NCBI RefSeq assembly: GCF_949628215.1
Contig: NC_134277.1
Coordinates: 110,377,463-110,441,462 of the forward strand
Reading direction: 5' to 3'
DNA length: 64,000 nt
Origin: Phalacrocorax aristotelis
Lineage: Eukaryota; Chordata; Aves; Suliformes; Phalacrocoracidae
Made by a program: the position numbers and the translations under genes. This document shows positions 1 to 11,130 of the stretch, in pieces; the stretch's first letter is position 1; each line of letters opens with the position of its first letter. The notes beneath the pieces were generated by a model. The model saw only the letters and a program-made list of their open reading frames with translations, did not search any database and was not told the DNA's origin.

Positions 1-283
1 GGGGAAAAAAAGATCCCAAACTAGCAATCTTTGTGTTCAGACTTAGGCCAAAGTCTTAACTGAATGCCTTTACGTTTGTCTCATGAATAGAAATAGCCTG
101 ATTTCCAGAAATGCTGACTGTCCTCAGTTCTCAGTGATCTCAGTGGACTCTGAAGAGAACCTCTAACATCTGAGACTCATGCTCCTTTTTTTTTTTTTTT
201 TAAGTCTAAATATGGATTTATAAGCTTAATTATTAGAAATCCAGATTTGAAAATTTGGCCTGGAAAATAGTGCACCCAATTTC

Positions 284-289
284 TTTATT
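284..289 (-). terminator. AATAAA hexamer overlapping the TUBB6 stop codon
   Basis: On the minus strand the final Glu codon, the stop and the next base form AATAAA. Use of this hexamer would leave almost no 3' UTR, so a more distal signal is likelier. The 284 bases left in the window show no other AATAAA, only a TATAAA variant at 217-222 and a run of 16 T at 186-201. Confidence 0.3.
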
Positions 290-1348
290 CATTGATTTCT
301 TCTTCATCATCTTCAAATGCTTCCTCTCCATCATTTGCTGTTGCTTCTTGGTATTGCTGATACTCTGAAACTAGATCATTCATGTTGCTTTCTGCTTCTG
401 TAAATTCCATTTCATCCATTCCTTCCCCTGTGAACCAGTGGAGGAAGGCCTTTCTCCTGAACATGGCTGAAAACTGTTCTGAGATCCTTTTGAAGAGCTC
501 TTGAATAGCAGTGCTGTTGCCAATGAATGTAGAAGCCATCTTGAGGCCGCGAGGAGGTATGTCACACACCGCCACCTTGACATTGTTTGGGATCCACTCC
601 ACAAAGTAACTGCTGTTCTTGTTCTGGATGGCCAACATCTGCTCATCAACCTCCTTCATGGACATGGGACCACGGAAGACAGTAGCCACTGTCAAGTATC
701 GGCCATGTCTTGGGTCACAGGCCGCCATCATATTTTTGGCATCAAACATCTGCTGGGTGAGCTCTGGAACGGTGAGTGCTCGGTATTGCTGGCTGCCTCG
801 GGCTGTCAAAGGAGCGAAGCCTGGCATGAAAAAGTGAAGGCGTGGGAAAGGGACCATATTTACTGCCAGCTTCCGGAGGTCAGCATTTAGTTGGCCTGGG
901 AAACGCAGGGATGTAGTTACCCCACTCATGGTAGCAGAAACCAAGTGGTTTAAGTCACCGTATGTTGGAGTGGTGAGCTTCAGAGTGCGGAAGCAAATGT
1001 CATACAAAGCTTCGTTGTCAATGCAGTAGGTTTCATCTGTATTTTCAACCAGTTGGTGGACCGAGAGTGTAGCATTATAAGGCTCCACCACTGTGTCAGA
1101 AACCTTTGGAGAGGGCATGACACTAAAGGTATTCATTATCCTGTCCGGATACTCCTCTCGTATCTTGCTGATGAGTAGGGTTCCCATGCCAGACCCCGTC
1201 CCTCCTCCCAGGGAATGAGTGAGCTGAAATCCTTGCAAGCAATCGCAGTGTTCACACTCTTTTCTTACTACATCAAGTACAGAGTCGACCAACTCAGCCC
1301 CTTCTGTATAGTGTCCTTTAGCCCAGTTGTTTCCTGCACCAGTTTGTC
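285..1348 (-). CDS. TUBB6: TUBB6 coding exon 4 (terminal)
   Basis: The large terminal exon encodes residues 93-446: [19 protein letters not shown], the GGGTGSG loop, the core and the acidic C-terminal tail. Translation can be read further upstream to an in-frame Met, but that part is intron: the acceptor TTTTAG ends at 1349 and matches the conserved exon boundary. The TAA stop lies at 287-285. Confidence 0.97.
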
Positions 1349-4300
1349 CTAAAATAACATACAACAGGGAAAGAAAATACACACAATTAGCAGCAAGGTT
1401 TTGTATTTGCATGCTAAATGGATTTACATCTGTAACAAAAGCTGTTATAAATCTGTCAGGAAGATAACTGTGCCCTTCAGTTTTGACTAAATATCTTTGG
1501 AAGTATCAACATAAGTTTTCCATGTAGCCTCCTTTTGCCTCAAATCCCTGGTAGTTTTCATTTATGCCTTTGAGTGGTGTTTGGGGTTTTTTTTTCTTTT
1601 TTGGTATTTAACTTTCCATAAATGCAAAGATGGCCCTGACTCCTTGTTTTGAAAACTTTCATGCTCCCAATCCTGCTTATTCCATAAACACAAGATGGCT
1701 GTTTAAATACTTTGTTTGTAAAGACCATGATGATACAAAGCCAAATCACAGATACACATTCCTAAATGAAAGGCTCTTGGACTGTTCCCGTGAGACACAG
1801 AGGCATTGTTGTCGTTCAGGATAAGGCCAGGCTTCAGAAGTCCTATTTAACTTGTTGTATCAAACTATAGCTTTTTTTAATTCATGGTTACCTAGCCCGA
1901 ATGAAAATACTGATCAACAGAAGCTTCAGGAATGTTACTGCAAAAACTTGGAAGTCAAGTGCCTTTTAGCTTTTACTGGTTTCCCTACAAACTCACTGTT
2001 CAGGATCTGCAAAGCAACTTGCAAAATTGGACTACTGACATTTCATGGGCTCCTTATTTTCTCCCCAAGCCTTCCATTTTCCTTTTATGTGCCACTCAAT
2101 TAAAATGGGCAGTCTGGATCCTTTGCTATGTCACTATTTTGTTAATTAGATAACAAGGAAGATTAAATGAGGGACCAGTTTTTTAATATTCCTGTTTCTC
2201 ACAGTGACTACTACATACATAGTGCCACTGAACTCACTTAGCGGTACTCTTGTGAGCAGTATTCAGAAAGAGCAATAGTTTCAGAATTAGGTATAGGGCT
2301 GTCAGCTTCTGCGTTGTTCTCAAAGACCTTCCTCTTCCTTCCTATTCCCATGCACTATCTTGGTGCCAAACATATGAATCATGGAAGCTGCTTGCTGGGA
2401 TATTGTTTAAATATGATGCACTTTATTTTCACTGAGTAAATGCTTGGTTTCCTCATGATGTATTTGGTTAGTTAATGCATTGTTCTATATGTTGTTATAT
2501 TTTTCTCTCTTTGAACCTAGGGAGCTCAGCACTTCCTGTCCAGCTGGGCAAAACACAAAGTAATATCCTTCCAGAATTAAATATGTCCGCACCATCTGCA
2601 GTCTGCTTGAGCAGATCCCCTGCTACAGATAGGGCAGCACATCAGGATGCACTCTAACAAGCAGACATGACTCCAAGATGCAGAAGGGTCCTAACAAAGT
2701 TAAATTCTGAGTTTAGGACTTTATTTTCTAGATTGCCCCTTGTACAAATATCATACCATCCCTCAGTGGGCAGTGAGATAAGGACAGAATGGAGAGTAGG
2801 AACAAAGAACAAAGTAAGAGGAGAATGGCAATTACTCTGACAAATGTGGAAATTATATTTTCAGGGTGGGGGTGTGTGTGGGGGTATGTGTGTGTGTGTG
2901 TAAGAATCTGTAGAGACTGATTTTACTTGCTTTTGATTAGTTTGCAAATTAAGTTAGGAGGTAAGATGCTTAACATGGAGGTGGACCCACCCTCCTTTGG
3001 GACCTCCACTACACTAGGCTCCCTCAGTCTTAATGACTCACACAAACTCCTGGATGCCCACAAGGCTACTACCACCTCTCTCTGTTGCACTAGTACAACC
3101 TTTGTATTTAAAGCACTGAGTGGAACTGTGGCAGCAGCTGCCCACACCAATATCAACAGCTTCCCTCCAGCCCACATCTGTCAGCTACTCCTGTGGTAAC
3201 ACTGCACTTTGTCCGCTAGTCAGCCACCTGCCAAGGGTCTCCAAGATTTTTATTTGGGAATGCCCGCTGTGCACATGTATATGCCCAGTAATCTGATATT
3301 TCCAGACCCACTGGCTCTGTAGCACTGTAAGACCAGCACACAGAATATGTACAGTTAGCCCTAGAAGCTCTGAACTTCCTACCCATTACAGTCCAGTCCA
3401 GAGGTGCTGTGGCTCTGGTAAAGCTGCCACACACCTGAAAATCTTAATCATGATCCTGTGAAACCCTACTGGATGCCCTCCACTTATCAGGTACCTACCA
3501 GACCTCTGAAAACCTTAGACAAACAAATAAAATGACCAAATTCCACCAGGACTAAGTCTCTAGGTTGCAAATGAGCCTGTGTCCCCAAAAATCAGGACTT
3601 GGCAGATCTTTTGCCAATCCTGGAAGCTCTGCGTTGTATGCATCCTGCCTCTGCCTTTTCTCACTGGGCATTTACTGAGATCTACATGAAGCAATCTCAA
3701 AACTTATCTGCACTTTTAGTATCTCCAGATCCTCCTGCCACTATTTCTTTCTCTAACACATTGTAGTGTTATACACATGTTCAGCTTGAGCTGCACATGC
3801 ACAGATGCCATCTGTCTAATGGTCAATTTTATTTTTAATCCCTAAAAAGGGCAACTACTTCCTGCAATCTTCTTTCACTCCGTCCCTCTCTTTACTGCTT
3901 GAAATAAAAGACAAACCTGGGAAGAGAGATCAGTAGCTTGCACACTAACGCTTGGGAGCCTAGCATAAACAGCCTTGCCTGTTTATAGAACACACGGTAT
4001 GGTTTAGAGAGGGAAGGACAGCTCCTCTGACCAGCTAACAGCCATTTTGTGGTTGCCCCCACCAGTTCAGACAACTTAAATCAGGGTGGTATCCATGCAG
4101 CAAAGCTAGCAAGGGTGTACACAAGAAAAGAATGACAAATGCAAAAACATACAAAAGAAAACTGGGTACAAGAGGAGATAAACTGGAGTTCAGAGCAGTT
4201 CCTGGTGGGCAGTCATATGTTCTTAGGCCAGAAGACCTGCTGCTCTTGTACAGCAAGATCATTCCCCCTGTGCTTCTTCATCTTTTAGATTACTACCTTG

Positions 4301-7300
4301 TCAACACAAGCCATTAAAGCACAAGGATTGTTAAAGCACAAGGATTTTTTTGTGTCTATCTCAGTCTCCTGCTGATCTGAGCTAAAATTGCCCTATCATC
4401 TGGAGTGCGTGATCATGTGCCTGCTATACTCAAATGAAATCCCGATTGATGGTCCATGGTTACTTGCCAAGGGGACATGGGCATATGCAGGTACATACAG
4501 TCATCTCTATCCGATGGAAAACATCTCCATCGGAATGAGCCCTAACAGCCTGGGGTACAGCAAGTATGGAACTGCCAGCTTCTGCCACAAAATCCTTTTT
4601 GGGCCCAGGCCAGATTTTTAAAAGAGAAAACAAAATGCTTTGTTGGCTTTTGACACAGAAGATCATTACTTCAGCGTTCGGGCAGCCATTCTGCATTATT
4701 CAGCAGGTTGGGAGGCCAGTGCCTGATGCTGCAGGGGCCTCTGTCAGATACAAGTTGATCACATGCTGTTGGTCCATTGTTAGTTTGGTAGAAAGGGAGT
4801 ACAGTGAACTGTACTATTGTTGAAGACACTCTGAATTGATTTTGCTCAGTTTTTACTGGTGGTATGCCAAAATGTAAAGCTCCAATTTAGGTATTTCCAT
4901 AGGTCAGACGAATTCACTTTCAGAGGGTTTCTGTGGTCCATGCAGCAGAAAGGGAGCGGAACGAGAAACCTGAATATAGAAACATACTTCATAAAGCTGC
5001 CTATGTCTATGGCTTTTCTCCCCAAGCTTACTTCTACATGTTGTAACTTAAAAGTCCTTTGAAAGACACCCTTAACATCATTGCCATGGAGTATACAGAA
5101 GAACAACAGGGACGGCATTGAAATGTTTTTTAAGCCAGTTAAAGGGTTAAAGTAACTCTGTATGGCTTCTTACGCCCCATCTCAACAGCAATAACCCAGA
5201 CCTAAGTATGGTTTATACCACCCAAACAATGTTTATCTTTTCTGTCTGCCCCTGGCATTGTTCCTTCCTTATGTTAACACAATACACCAAACTAAGTTGC
5301 AACCTAAGCTTGCCTTGGCAGGAGGAAATGTGTTTTGTGGCTAGTGCAGACTTGGAAACCAAAGGGACGTGAGAGTTCTCATGGTAGCTTTCATTCAGCC
5401 TTCCTGTTTCAGCAAGTGAATCACTTAACTTTCACACACTGTTCCTCCTTTAGTGCAAAGGGACCAGTAATGCTTCTGTACTTTGTAAGGATGCTATGAA
5501 ATTTAATCCTGGTAACGTGCATTTTTAAGCTTAGATGGAAAGTACTACAGAAGTCCAAAGTGAAACAGTAAAGGCTAAAACAGCCCTCTGCAAGGACACT
5601 GCAAAACCAGAAGCTCCCCACATGATCTCAGACTGTTCCTCATGTTGAAAAATAACCCAGTAACTGGCTATATATGACAATGTTTTCCATATTACACTTG
5701 GTCTTCCTCCACTGTTTACTATACTGTAAGGATCTGCTGAAAAAGTTGAATTACATAGTCTATATGCAATTTGATGCTCGAGCATTTAATGTGAAATCAA
5801 GCAAAGAGTAGTTTGGTTGGTTTGTGGTTGAGGCTCCCCTCCCCCTCCCCATTTTCTGCAGAATTTCCATGCATTTTGTTGTAAAGAAGTAGTCTCAAGA
5901 TTTCTCTGGAGTTCACATATATGGAAAGAAAATGTACTTCATCTGCATACCATAGGAAACATTCGGTAATTTGCTGACTGAAAGAATGATTAACAGAAGA
6001 ATGACTTTTTCAGTTAACAGGATCTTTTAGCTGACTTAGAGATAATTGGAATTGTATTGTTAAGCTGTTAGGAAATCTCACTCCTAATGATCACTTTGGA
6101 ACAGGGAGCTTAAATGCTTTTTGACCATTCACTTGGTAATCAAACACCTGTTGGATAGTTTTGGTTTTTTTAAAAAGTGACATTCACCTACCAAAGATGA
6201 AATTATCAGGCCGAAAAAGCTGACCAAAAGGACCAGATCGCACACTGTCCATGGTTCCCGGCTCCAAGTCCACTAAGACGGCTCTTGGTACAAATTTCTG
6301 GGCTACAATAAAAAGTGAGCATGCCCTTAATGTTCTGAAATAAGCTAACACAGTTATAGCTCTCAATAGACAAATACGTTATGTCTCATATTATTGGTCT
6401 AATACAGATTGTACATATATAAATTTTTCCTATACAGGAAGTCACGGTGGTAAAAAAACCCAGCACTGTCAGAGCAAATCAGTGCCACTCCAAAAACAGA
6501 CTTGGTATCTTTCAGGTCTTACAGATGATATATTACATTCTGTAAACTCTTTTTTAGCAACAGATATGAGGGAGGGAAGTTTCTGATTAGAAAAAGTGGT
6601 TGACATATTCTTTATAAGAAAATAGACAATCTCTTCTGTGAATAATAGAGTGAGTGAAGGATTTATGTTCAAATGATCCTAATGCATCTCACAAGCTTTT
6701 ATGCTTGAAGGATTCCCCTCTGCTGAAAGGGCTACTTGGAGTAGGTGCCAAACAGTAGTAGTTAGCACACCTACCACAAAGCACAAAATAAAGACTCTGT
6801 ATATAGTTGAAAACGTTCAAGGAAACTCAGGTAAATAATATGAATGATCCTGAGCTAGACAAAAGATGAAGTGTTCACACTTGCAGGTTCACATCAATAG
6901 ACCAAAGTGATCCCCATTTTACACTGTTAACACCCTTCAACACCAGACTGACTCAGAGAATTTGGGCTTCTTTGACATCTTATTAATGAATCACCGTTGA
7001 GTTCTCCATTACTTGTGCCCCAACCCTCTCAAGCCATGAAGTCAGAGATAGAGTATACAGATGCAGGCTCATATAACCAACAGTTTAATTTGGGGCAACT
7101 GATAAAATGCATCCGATGAAATAATCCTATGTTGAAAGAACACTTAGCATAATGTTAAAAAAATAAAAAAGCCTTCAGACCCTAAGGGCAGCCCCTTGTG
7201 CTGTTTCCCTCTGCCTGCAGAGGCAACACCCAGTTATCAGTTTATAAGAAAACTGATAATTTTTTTGTGTGTATAATGGGGCGAGCTGGGATCAGCTGAG

Positions 7301-8185
7301 GGGCTGATAGCACTCGAAGAGCATGACCAGATGTGTAATACAGCTTCACAGACCCGTTCACTCCCAGATTGCGGTGCCCCTTCCCACAGAGCCCCCTCTC
7401 CCCATCCCACACTTACACGATGATTCATTATAGTAGACATTGATCCTTTCCAGCTGCAGCGCTGAGTCACCGACATAGCCTCCGGCTGGGTCAATGCCAT
7501 GCTCATCACTTATCACTTCCCAAAACTAAGGGAGGAAAAGGAGACGTGGGTTGGGAACTCCCCCGCGGAGCACCGGGGGCCCGGTCCTGCCCAGCGCCCC
7601 GGCCCCAGGGCGGCCCGGCTGCAGCTGCCGGGATTCCTGGCGTGCCGGCCGCCCCTCCCCTCCCCTCCCCTCCCGGGACGGGACGGGCAGAGCCGGGCAG
7701 GCACCAGGATTTAAACCCAACGGCCAAACGGCCGCCGCCCAACTCCTCTCCCGCACGGGCTGTGGTGTTCCGGTGTTCGGAGGGGGCTGCTCGCGCTTCT
7801 GCCCCCCTTGCCCGCTTCTGAGCCACGGCCTGGCCTCTTTAGACATAAAAATAATAAACTATTTAAAAGAAAAAGCGCCGCTCGGTGTCGGTACTTCCCA
7901 AAGCCTTTTATGGTCACGGGGAGAGGCGAGATGCGCGGCGCGCCGGCGCCTCTCGGCAGCGCCTCGCCCGAACGGCGGGCGGGCGGTGAGGGGGGCGGCC
8001 GGCACGGTACACCCCAGCCGCACGGCACGGCCCGGAGAAGCGGCCGGGCGCGTTCCGCAGGCGCCCAGAGGCTCCGCAGGCGGCGGGAGGACAAGGGGCA
8101 GCGGCGGCCCCGGCTCCCCCAGGCTCACCTTGGTCCCGATCTGGTTTCCACACTGTCCCGCCTGGATGTGCACGATCTCCCTCAT
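285..8185 (-). CDS. TUBB6: TUBB6, class V beta-tubulin (complete, 4 coding exons)
   Basis: Beta-tubulin pairs with alpha-tubulin and polymerises into microtubules; beta subunits bind and hydrolyse GTP. Coding exons are 8129-8185, 7417-7525, 6192-6302 and 285-1348. They join in frame to 1341 nt, or 446 residues plus stop, equal to the usual TUBB6 length. Exon sizes (57, 109, 111 and 1064 nt) are the classic beta-tubulin pattern. The product opens with MREI, the tetrapeptide used in tubulin mRNA autoregulation. It carries the tubulin signature GGGTGSG at residues 140-146 and an acidic tail ending in EEEINE, typical of class V. Residue 239 is Ser, where classes I, II and IV have Cys. No frameshift or internal stop is seen. 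Introns are 603, 1114 and 4843 bp; the last holds only simple repeats. Isotype assignment is firm because the tail, Ser239 and gene order agree. Confidence 0.97.
2864..2901. repeat. (TG)n/G-rich simple repeat in TUBB6 intron 3
   Basis: An imperfect TGTGTG and GGGGGT tract of about 38 bp. It is ordinary microsatellite-like sequence in a 4.8-kb intron that otherwise holds no recognisable exon or mobile element. Confidence 0.8.
6192..6302 (-). CDS. TUBB6: TUBB6 coding exon 3
   Basis: This 111-nt exon encodes [15 protein letters not shown] through PDNFIFG. The acceptor is TTGTAG and the donor GTAGGT. The final G joins GA of exon 4 to make Gly93. A stretch of in-frame intron on either side reads open but is not coding. 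Confidence 0.97.
7417..7525 (-). CDS. TUBB6: TUBB6 coding exon 2
   Basis: This 109-nt exon begins [13 protein letters not shown] and ends within the serine run after YYNE. The acceptor is TTAG and the donor GTAAGT. The last base pairs with CC from exon 3 to give a Ser codon. The NESSSQK context favours TUBB6 over other beta isotypes. Confidence 0.97.
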
Positions 8186-8560
8186 GGCGACTCCTGCTCT
8201 CCCGCCGCCCGGCCCGGCCCGGCTCTGAGCCGCGCCCGCCCACCGGGAGGTGCTTTATGGGCTCTGAGGCGGTGCCCACCCACCCCCCAACACACACCCC
8301 ACCCCACCCTTCACCCAACGGCCGCCGCTGCCGCCAGGACCGCCCTCGCCCCACCGACGGCGGGGCAGTGAGGGAGCGCCGGGGGTGGCCACCGTCCCCG
8401 CGGCGCCGCTTGCCCAAAGCGCCCCGGGAAACGCGGGCGTCTCATCCTCGCCCGCCAAGGAGTCCTAACTCTTCTCCATGCGGGCGGACATCGCCGCCTT
8501 CTCCTGTTATACCTCGGCCTGCTGCCCGGTCACTGAAGTGGCAGCATCCAAACTAGCGAC
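7540..8560. promoter_or_regulatory. TUBB6 CpG island and promoter
   Basis: A dense stretch of CpG-rich DNA covers the start codon, exon 1 and intron 1, in contrast to the AT-rich flanks. Reading on the minus strand, a TATA-like CATAAA lies at 8259-8254 and GC boxes (GGGCGG type) lie between it and the ATG. A start of transcription near 8225-8230 is inferred, giving a 5' UTR of about 40 nt. Long open frames on both strands here are by-products of GC richness. Confidence 0.75.
8129..8185 (-). CDS. TUBB6: TUBB6 coding exon 1
   Basis: Encodes residues 1-19 ([19 protein letters not shown]), including the [10 protein letters not shown] nucleotide-site segment. The start is the first ATG of the beta-tubulin family sequence and lies inside the CpG island. 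The donor GTGAG follows directly after the AAG codon, so the intron is phase 0. Confidence 0.97.
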
Positions 8561-8574
8561 ACAAGTAAGCGTGT

Positions 8575-9019
8575 CCGGAGATGGGCAACGAAGCTGGTGA
8601 AGGGTCTGGAGAGTAGGTCTTAGGAAGAGTGGCTGAGGGACCTGGGGTGGTTTAGTCTGGAGAAGAGGAGGATGAGGGGAGACCTTATCTCTCTCTACAA
8701 CTGTGTGAAAGGAGGTTGCAGTGAGGTGGGTGTTGGTCTCTTCTCCCAAGTTACTAGTGATAGGACAAGAGGAAATGGCCTCAAGCGGTGTCAGGGGAGG
8801 TTTAGGTTGGATATTAGGAAAAATTTCTTTACTGAAAGAGTCATTAGACACTGGAACAGGCTGCCCAGAGAGGTGGTGGAGTCCCCATCCCTGGAGGTGT
8901 TCAAAAAATGTGTAGGCGTGGCACTTGGGGACATGGTTCAGGAGGTGTGGGGGTGTTTGGTTGATAGTTGGACTTGATGATCTTAGAGGTCTTTTCTAGC
9001 CTTAATGATTCTATGATTC
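8575..9019 (+). mobile_element. CR1 LINE 3' end, truncated
   Basis: The translated segment shows the C-terminal CR1 ORF2 signature (RGDLISLYN, then [29 protein letters not shown]). It is followed by the short CR1 3' UTR and the tail GATTCTATGATTC at 9007-9019. The copy is 5'-truncated, as most CR1 copies are, and its reading frame is broken. It sits about 390 bp upstream of the TUBB6 start, in the opposite orientation to the gene. Confidence 0.93.
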
Positions 9020-10239
9020 AAAGAAATGGGTGGACCTTCTTAATGCCTTGCCAACAGCCGCCTTCTTTGCATTGCTGTTTTCTGATGTGGTTTTACCAGC
9101 AGATAACAAGGTGCTGCCCGAAAATTGTAACCAGGAAAGCAAGCAGTCTCTGTGGAGCAGCTTTCTGGAAAGCTCATGTCACACAATACAGAGCATGCCC
9201 TGGAATATGTACAGTTTGGATAGCTTGATTTTTAATGAAAGGGGAGATATTCTTTCCCCTCCAGAGAGGAAACAAGTTGCTACACCTGCTGTATCTCCTT
9301 TATGATCCCTTTAGGTAGCTATTGCATGGTTTCCCAGATAGAGGAAAGCTGCCTATCTTGGCCGCCTGTTTTAATGCCAGTGTGACTTTTCCATGGGAAG
9401 CCATTGTGTATGCAGCATATTCTGACATATAGCCCTGGTAGGAGGCATTCATCTGCCTATGCGCATCTTTACTGCCTGACCCCACCTCTGCTGTTGTGCA
9501 AGAGCAGCCCTAAGGCCAGAGTTACAGAAGCTCATTATCTGCTTCATCAAAGGTGACCCAGCCGGGACTGTCCAGGAGAAGAATCTTGGGTGCTCTCTCC
9601 AGCTTGAACACGGTTAAGATAACCCCTATCGTTCAATAAATAACCCCCAAATAACCCAAAACCTGCACCTAGGCTGGGAGGTCACCTCCTTTTGCCCACC
9701 CTTGTGTTGCTGTGACATGACCGATATCAGCTAGACTGTGTGCTCTGGGCTCCAACCTTGCCTTTTCATAAATGTTTTACAGTAGGGCTAGCAGCTTCTT
9801 GCAAATGACCTCTGAGTAGCCCCCCCACACCGTACTAGGCTGAGTCAAATGTCTTTCTGACATCAGTGAAGCAGCTGGAGGATCAGTGTGTTTGCCTTGC
9901 AAGCAGCCACCAGCGCAGGATTGGATAGTGTGCTTTTTTCTCGCTGAAGGACTCAAATAAATGTCCTTCTGTGTGTGATCTGCATTTTTGGAAGAGATCC
10001 ATGAAAAAGTCATTTGTTTAGTAGCCTGATTAGTGAGGTTGTCTTGGGCATTGCTTGAATCTGTATGTCCTCAAATATGCCTTCCAGGCCTGGCTTTACC
10101 CACACTTTGCAGATCCTTCCGTATACTGTTGTGTGGCTCATACTTGCCATCAACTTGCCATCATTTCTGCTGGTATGCCACGTTTTAAAATTTGACTAGT
10201 TCCCAGGTCCAGCTGGTGGTAAGGCTGAGTATGTGCTGC
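9020..10239. other. Intergenic, no gene seen
   Basis: Unique-looking sequence between the CR1 fragment and the CA-rich tract. Open frames are short, lack homology I recognise and have no supporting splice pattern. Confidence 0.6.
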
Positions 10240-11130
10240 CAGTAGGCACATGTGCATGCACTTGCATACACAGACACATGCACACCCACACACACATATA
10301 CATACTCATGTGGCTTGCCACACTGATTGACACAGGCCGAAAACGCAGCATTCATGCAAACACAAACAGCACTGACAGCCTCATCCTGTTCTCTCTGGCT
10401 GATCAGGACAGAAGCCCATTAACGGAAATTAAATATGTATTTGTATACATCTATACAATATGGATCCTTCCAGCAGCTGGTCTTAGACACTCATCCTATT
10501 CACTAGCTCATCCCTGGATCCAAAGCCTTCCTGGTTGCTGGCACCTGGAAATGTTATCCCCAGAGGGCCACAGCTCCACTTCTGTTGCTGATATTCAGAC
10601 CTACAGACACAGAGACACACACACAGATACACACACACACAAACTATTGCTCCCTCCTCCAGGAGCTGGTCTTAGGACATCTGGCCTTTTCAGTATCTGG
10701 CCCCTGGATCCCCAGTTGCCTCACACAGAGACACAAACACACAAACAAGCCTCACTGGTAGCTGTTCCAGGGTTGTGACCTTATGAGTAGCTGAGCCCCA
10801 GATCCCACCACAGTCTCCCCAGTAGTTGGTCTGGGCTCCCTGGTCCCTCCAGTAGTCACAGCTCCTCTGGTCTCCTCACTATCTTACCTGGAGCTATGGC
10901 TGCTCCCAAACTTGACTCCCAAGCTTCTTGCCCTACTCTCCAGCTATCCTGGCTTGGTGTTTACTAGTGACCACACACTGACATACAGATCCACGTACTA
11001 TGTGTGCACTCTGGTCTCTCCAGTTGCTTCATCACAGACACACAGGACCCTGTGACCTGTGGCCCCCACATCTAATTGCTGGCACTCAGACCACCATACA
11101 CACACAAACACATGGAATATAGGGCTCCTT
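10240..11130. repeat. CA-rich degenerate repeat tract, possibly LTR-derived
   Basis: CACACA/CAGACA runs occur at about 10255-10305, 10595-10640, 10720-10745, 11035-11045 and 11095-11110. Between them a motif of the type AGCTGGTCTTAG recurs (about 10475 and 10665, a spacing near 190 bp), with CCCTGGATC-type segments after each. The pattern is an imperfect tandem array. The A-rich segment that follows at 11137-11170 and its GC-richer flank resemble retroviral LTR sequence, but I found no clear termini or target-site duplication. Confidence 0.55.

Noticed and set aside
380-890. Open frames overlapping TUBB6 exon 4 in other frames
   Set aside because: They are shadows of the conserved tubulin coding sequence.
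7551-8228. A 225-codon forward open frame antisense to TUBB6 exon 1
   Set aside because: It lies wholly in a CpG island where stops are rare, is low-complexity Pro/Arg/Ala, and overlaps real coding sequence on the other strand.
10233-10778. A 181-codon forward open frame
   Set aside because: It is made largely of translated CACACA repeats (His/Thr runs).
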